Positions 18,601-21,192 of a stretch of DNA of 21,192 bases are shown here, in pieces. The position numbers and the translations under genes were made by a program. The stretch's first letter is position 1. Each line of letters starts with the position of its first letter. Under the pieces are notes generated by a model that did no database searches, was not told the origin of the DNA, and saw only the letters and a program-made list of their open reading frames with translations. Origin of the DNA: Protostelium mycophagum (taxonomy: Eukaryota; Evosea; Variosea; Protosteliida; Protosteliaceae); NCBI GenBank assembly GCA_002081555.1, contig MZNV01002527.1, positions 1 through 21,192 of the forward strand, written 5' to 3'.

Positions 18601-20095
18601 AATAGAATTTAATTATCTTTATAAAGTTTCAGAGTAAAAGAAATCATAGTGTCTTACAAACAATTGATCTTGTCACGACGATCCGGTCCGTAGAATAGTG
18701 AATACATAGAGGAGGACACTTGCGGGTAAGTGTAGTATTTGAATTCGTTCAGTTTCTTCATCACGAGGGATCTCTCTGTATGTCTTCTGTTGAAAGTGAG
18801 GGTGTAGTTGACTGTTCCACTGGGGTTCAATTGCCAAATATCTACAGTGATGTAGAGGGGAGTCCAGGATTTTTCTGGAGGGCAGATGGAGAGTGTGACG
18901 TCATCATCCCCGATGCGTTCGGCTGCCAACTGAGAGTGTGAGATTTTTCGAAGAAAGACTTTTTTTAGGAAAATTATTTTTATTCTGAATGTCGAAGATA
19001 TACCTCAGAGGTGCCATAATAAGGATATAGTGTGGTGGTTGAAAAGAACAGATCTGTGTCTGATAGATAGGATCTGGACGTAAAAGAGATCTAGTTGTAG
19101 ATGAGCATCACACAATAAATCAAAATGAGGTCACCTGTTGGCAGAATGTCACATTGTACAGGTAATAATGCTGGGAAATCTCATCAGAGTAACCTTGGAT
19201 ACCTAATCCGTCCACAACCAGACACCTGTCACACAATCAAACCAATCTACAACCAGCCAAAAAAAGATGAAGGGAGAAAAATGAAATCAAAACGGGAGCT
19301 CACTTATGGTCCTGAATGTCTTGGCAATCTCCAGCAGAATCTTCCTTTGATGGTTCTGGGATATCTACAACCCTCGCAGTGATCACAAAAGCGGTCGGCC
19401 CTTTTCCACTGAATTATTCAGAAAGACAGATGTCCACAGCCGAGCAGCTGCGTCGGGGGTCAGATGATGTGGCAATAAAATGATATGAAGGATGATGATG
19501 AAAATGTGCAACTCTCACGTTTTGTTGAAGAAAAAACGAAATTGTGATGAGTCAAAGCCGGATACTGAGCCGTTAGAAGATACATTGTCATGTAAAGCGG
19601 TCCATGGCGGTGAGTTACTGAAATCCTCGCAGCACTGTTTCTCAATCAGTTGAGGAGTACGAAGATGGTGTCATCTTTTGATTATGATGCTGTGATGGTG
19701 GGCGTACCTGCGGACAAGTCTGACACCCCACACCCACATTAGTGTAATCACAGATACAAGCAGTTGGTTGTGCAACAGAAGAAGTAAGACAATAAGGACA
19801 GGTTGCGGACTGAGGGAGATAGACATCTTCAGGATAATCTAAAGTGAAAACGGCTGCATTTAAAGTTGCTGAGAGGACGGTGGACGATTTGACCTTTCAC
19901 AGATCAGAAGATATTCGAAAGAGTGACTCTCATACTTCATATGTGACAGAGTCTGGTTTCAATAGACCTAAGATGATCAGTCAGGTGGTATTCTTCAGAT
20001 CACAACAATCCACCTTCTGTGAGAGAGACCAACAAGAGCATCAAAACGATCAGACATTGCATCCGTGCGGCCATAATCCGGCGATGATGTTGCAT
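12682..20095 (-). CDS. Large secreted-ectodomain receptor-like protein with C-terminal THH1/TOM1/TOM3-type seven-helix domain
   Basis: About 32 exons code for about 1,500 residues. Exon 1 (20095-20014) encodes a signal peptide (LIVLMLLLVSLTE). Next, CPYCLTSSVAQPTACICDYT and VGCQTCPQ begin a roughly 1,150-residue ectodomain, rich in cysteine and N-glycosylation sequons and without a family I recognise. The last 300 residues carry seven membrane helices: YTLGALFGLLALAALICF; YVLVFIFLFSVLRCAYFL; AVSSFLFFTAFSLILCFW; WLVIGTNIVLFIVLIILIIL; SIILSFTSLVFAGLFAFLGY; VVFSVTFFLHSIFIILIAAL; FVGLLVTEIIPSSYYIYTS. FFTAFSLILCFW, FLGYKLVSKMSK and LVTEIIPSSYYIY match hallmarks of THH1/TOM1/TOM3 (GPR137-related) proteins. 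The tail is short and charged. A plasma-membrane sensor or adhesion role is inference. Phases close at nearly every junction, except in 15262-15475, where an exon is missing or misplaced. One intron (17588-17659) is GC-AG. Confidence 0.85.
15127..15165 (-). repeat. Introner-like 39-bp intron of the receptor-like gene, GTTGTAG type
   Basis: The exon end CACCG is followed by donor GTAT, and the intron ends ATTTCTGATCCGTTGTAG before exon ATG. It joins ...GSWQPLHR to WTGGQWVGG. It contains GAAATTTC at 15140-15147. Its ends match the 5-oxoprolinase intron at 5156-5195. Confidence 0.75.
16680..16719 (-). repeat. Introner-like 40-bp intron of the receptor-like gene, GTGAAATTTC type
   Basis: The intron begins with donor GTGAAATTTC and holds a second near-copy, GAGATTTCGATG. 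It joins CKLNRTEQ to DQKFVTCVIAA in phase 0. Introns beginning near 16357 and 14990 start with the same ten bases. Confidence 0.7.
17588..17659 (-). other. Non-canonical GC-AG intron
   Basis: The reading frame joins SYEILK to ASTAKISQKMGK only if the intron starts AAG|GCATGT and ends GACAG. Alternative GT donors nearby put the next exon into a frame with an early stop. GC-AG introns with a strong AAG|GC donor are a known minor class of U2 introns. Confidence 0.6.
17858..18239 (-). repeat. Large intron carrying a cluster of GC-rich mini-hairpins
   Basis: This 382-bp intron of the receptor-like gene holds about six degenerate copies of a GC-rich palindromic unit in AT-rich sequence. Clear ones are GCGGC-AAA-GCCGC (17979-17991), GCAGC-AAA-GCTGC (18187-18199) and CTGCTGCAGCAG (18151-18162). 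Weaker ones lie near 17889, 18057 and 18086. Most are followed by AGTAAAA or TGTAAA. The first two differ at a pair (G-C against A-T) while keeping the stem. Confidence 0.7.
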
Positions 20096-20186
20096 CGGAA
20101 GAGTAAAAATGTCATCCCCGGTTTACGGTGTCTTGAGAACGGAGGGGCAAAGAGTATATGCGAGGCACTGCAACCAGAAGCAAACC
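20096..20186. other. Short interval upstream of the receptor-like gene
   Basis: This is the immediate upstream flank of the receptor-like gene's first ATG, presumably promoter or 5' untranslated sequence. Longer frames crossing it are not supported by any family resemblance. Confidence 0.4.
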
Positions 20187-20426
20187 TACTCCTGCAGGCG
20201 CAACAGGACCGGTTGTAGTGCAACATTACAAAATGATTGAATCACATTTATGTATTTTTCGTGTAAAGATTGCTGTGGCCGCTGAAAAGCTTGCGGCGCT
20301 TCCACCGTTTACACTTAATGGGAAGTGCACCTCTCCTGTCGCTAATATCGGACATCTTTGCAGGGGAAATGCCACATTTGTCAGGGTTATGTCAAGTCCG
20401 AGAAATATAATCTGAAGCTTTAATTG
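20187..20426. repeat. Tandem duplication, copy 1 (shorter unit, 240 bp)
   Basis: The unit starts TACTCCTGCAGGCGCAACAG. Its first 87 bases are identical to those of copy 2, which starts at 20427. The rest aligns closely but lacks about 38 bases, then about 39 bases, then 10 bases that copy 2 has. No convincing product can be assigned. Confidence 0.85.
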
Positions 20427-20755
20427 TACTCCTGCAGGCGCAACAGGACCGGTTGTAGTGCAACATTACAAAATGATTGAATCACATTTATGTATTTTTC
20501 GTGTAAAGATTGCAAAATTTTCCACTTAAAATGAGCCGAAGGAGATTTATGCAGAAAAACGAAAAAGCTTGCGGCGCTTCCACCGTTTACACTTAATGGG
20601 AAGTGCACCTCTCACTCGAAGAGCCCTCTTGTAAAGGGCACAGCAATTTCTCCTGTCGCCAATATCGGACATCTTTTTCAGGGAAATGCCACATTTGTCA
20701 GGGTTATGTCAAATCCGAGAAATATAATCTGTGGTGTTCTGAAGCTTTAATTGTA
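20427..20755. repeat. Tandem duplication, copy 2 (longer unit, 329 bp)
   Basis: This direct repeat of the preceding unit ends ...GAAGCTTTAATTGTA, matching the end of copy 1. The extra blocks are around 20514-20560, 20613-20651 and 20730-20740. A plus-strand frame reads FSGKCHICQGYVKSEKYNLW, which vaguely recalls a zinc-binding stretch, but no family is recognised. It may be a gene fragment or a non-coding repeat. Confidence 0.85.
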
Positions 20756-21192
20756 GATCAATCTGAAGGGCGGATGCATATGTCACTGCGGAAATCCATC
20801 AAAACTCGTTGAAATCTTTGGTGGAAAATGTATAAAACCAATCTCAATCATGATGCCCAAAGGTCTGCGAGTTATTAATATCAATACAATTTATTTATTA
20901 TGAGTGTAAAGTTACGGTGGGTTTTTATTTGAGTAAAATCGTGGGCAACAATTTTATTTTAATCTATTTCAAAATCGAAATTGGTGGTAAAGCAAATTCA
21001 TAGCAGTCAGAAAGAAATCATTTCCCTGTTCTATGTGCCACACTCGTCGGAAGTGACGATCAATCCAAATTGACAATGGGACAGGCTTTTGTGTATTACA
21101 CAATCAAAGACAATCTGATTTATGTTTTTGTTTTCGATAATGTATTTCAACTCTCTTGTGTGTACTGTCCTTTCACAATGTCTCCCTTCTCT
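20756..21192. other. Right-hand end of the window, no gene recognised
   Basis: This AT-rich sequence follows the tandem duplication. No frame longer than short random ones continues through it, and I see no RNA gene or repeat of note. Confidence 0.4.

Noticed and set aside
19844-20218. A 124-codon plus-strand frame
   Set aside because: It lies antisense to the signal-peptide exons of the receptor-like gene and shows no family resemblance.
20514-20740. Extra blocks of the second tandem unit as introns lost by a processed copy
   Set aside because: The blocks do not begin with GT or end with AG, and no poly-A tract follows copy 1, so retrocopying is not supported.

Overview
This is eukaryotic nuclear DNA from a compact, gene-dense genome. 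The genes are split by many GT-AG introns, most of them only about 35-70 bp. Intergenic gaps are a few hundred bases, and TAA and TGA act as ordinary stops. The gene set (hevein plus double-psi barrel chitin-binding protein, TIP30-like reductase, 5-oxoprolinase, chromodomain protein, and a large ectodomain joined to a THH1/TOM1/TOM3-type seven-helix domain) suggests a protist. An amoebozoan, or an early-branching relative of animals and fungi, is my best guess; the lineage is inference only.

Layout: (1) 1-143 minus, the 5' end of an unidentified gene. (2) 577-1171 plus, a small secreted chitin-binding/DPBB protein. (3) 1613-2616 minus, an atypical short-chain NAD(P)-binding protein. (4) 2908-2979 minus, a tRNA with anticodon CAA but no long variable arm. 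(5) 3261-4291 minus, an RGG- and lysine-rich, probably nuclear protein. (6) 4779-10956 minus, a full-length 5-oxoprolinase. (7) 11102-12250 plus, a chromodomain protein sharing a 145-bp head-to-head promoter interval with 5-oxoprolinase. (8) 12682-20095 minus, a roughly 1,500-residue, roughly 32-exon secreted-ectodomain/seven-helix receptor-like gene. (9) 20187-20755, an unequal tandem duplication of unknown content. I resolved introns by reading frame, phase and homology; most junctions keep phase from exon to exon. One place in gene 8 (about 15262-15475) does not close.

The most unusual signal is in the introns. Many short introns resemble one another. Two lying in different genes (5156-5195 and 15127-15165) share the same exon flank, the same donor and a nearly identical 3' half ending GTTGTAG|ATG. 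Two introns of 5-oxoprolinase share an exact 17-base core. The palindrome GAAATTTC occurs 14 times, 12 of them inside introns, and the 8-mer GTTGTAGA/TCTACAAC occurs 21 times on the two strands where fewer than one would be expected. Together these suggest an introner-like (intron-generating) element family. One large intron (17858-18239) holds a cluster of GC-rich mini-hairpins, two of which differ by a compensatory base pair.

The genes form no pathway or operon. The only functional coupling suggested by layout is the shared promoter of 5-oxoprolinase and the chromodomain gene.
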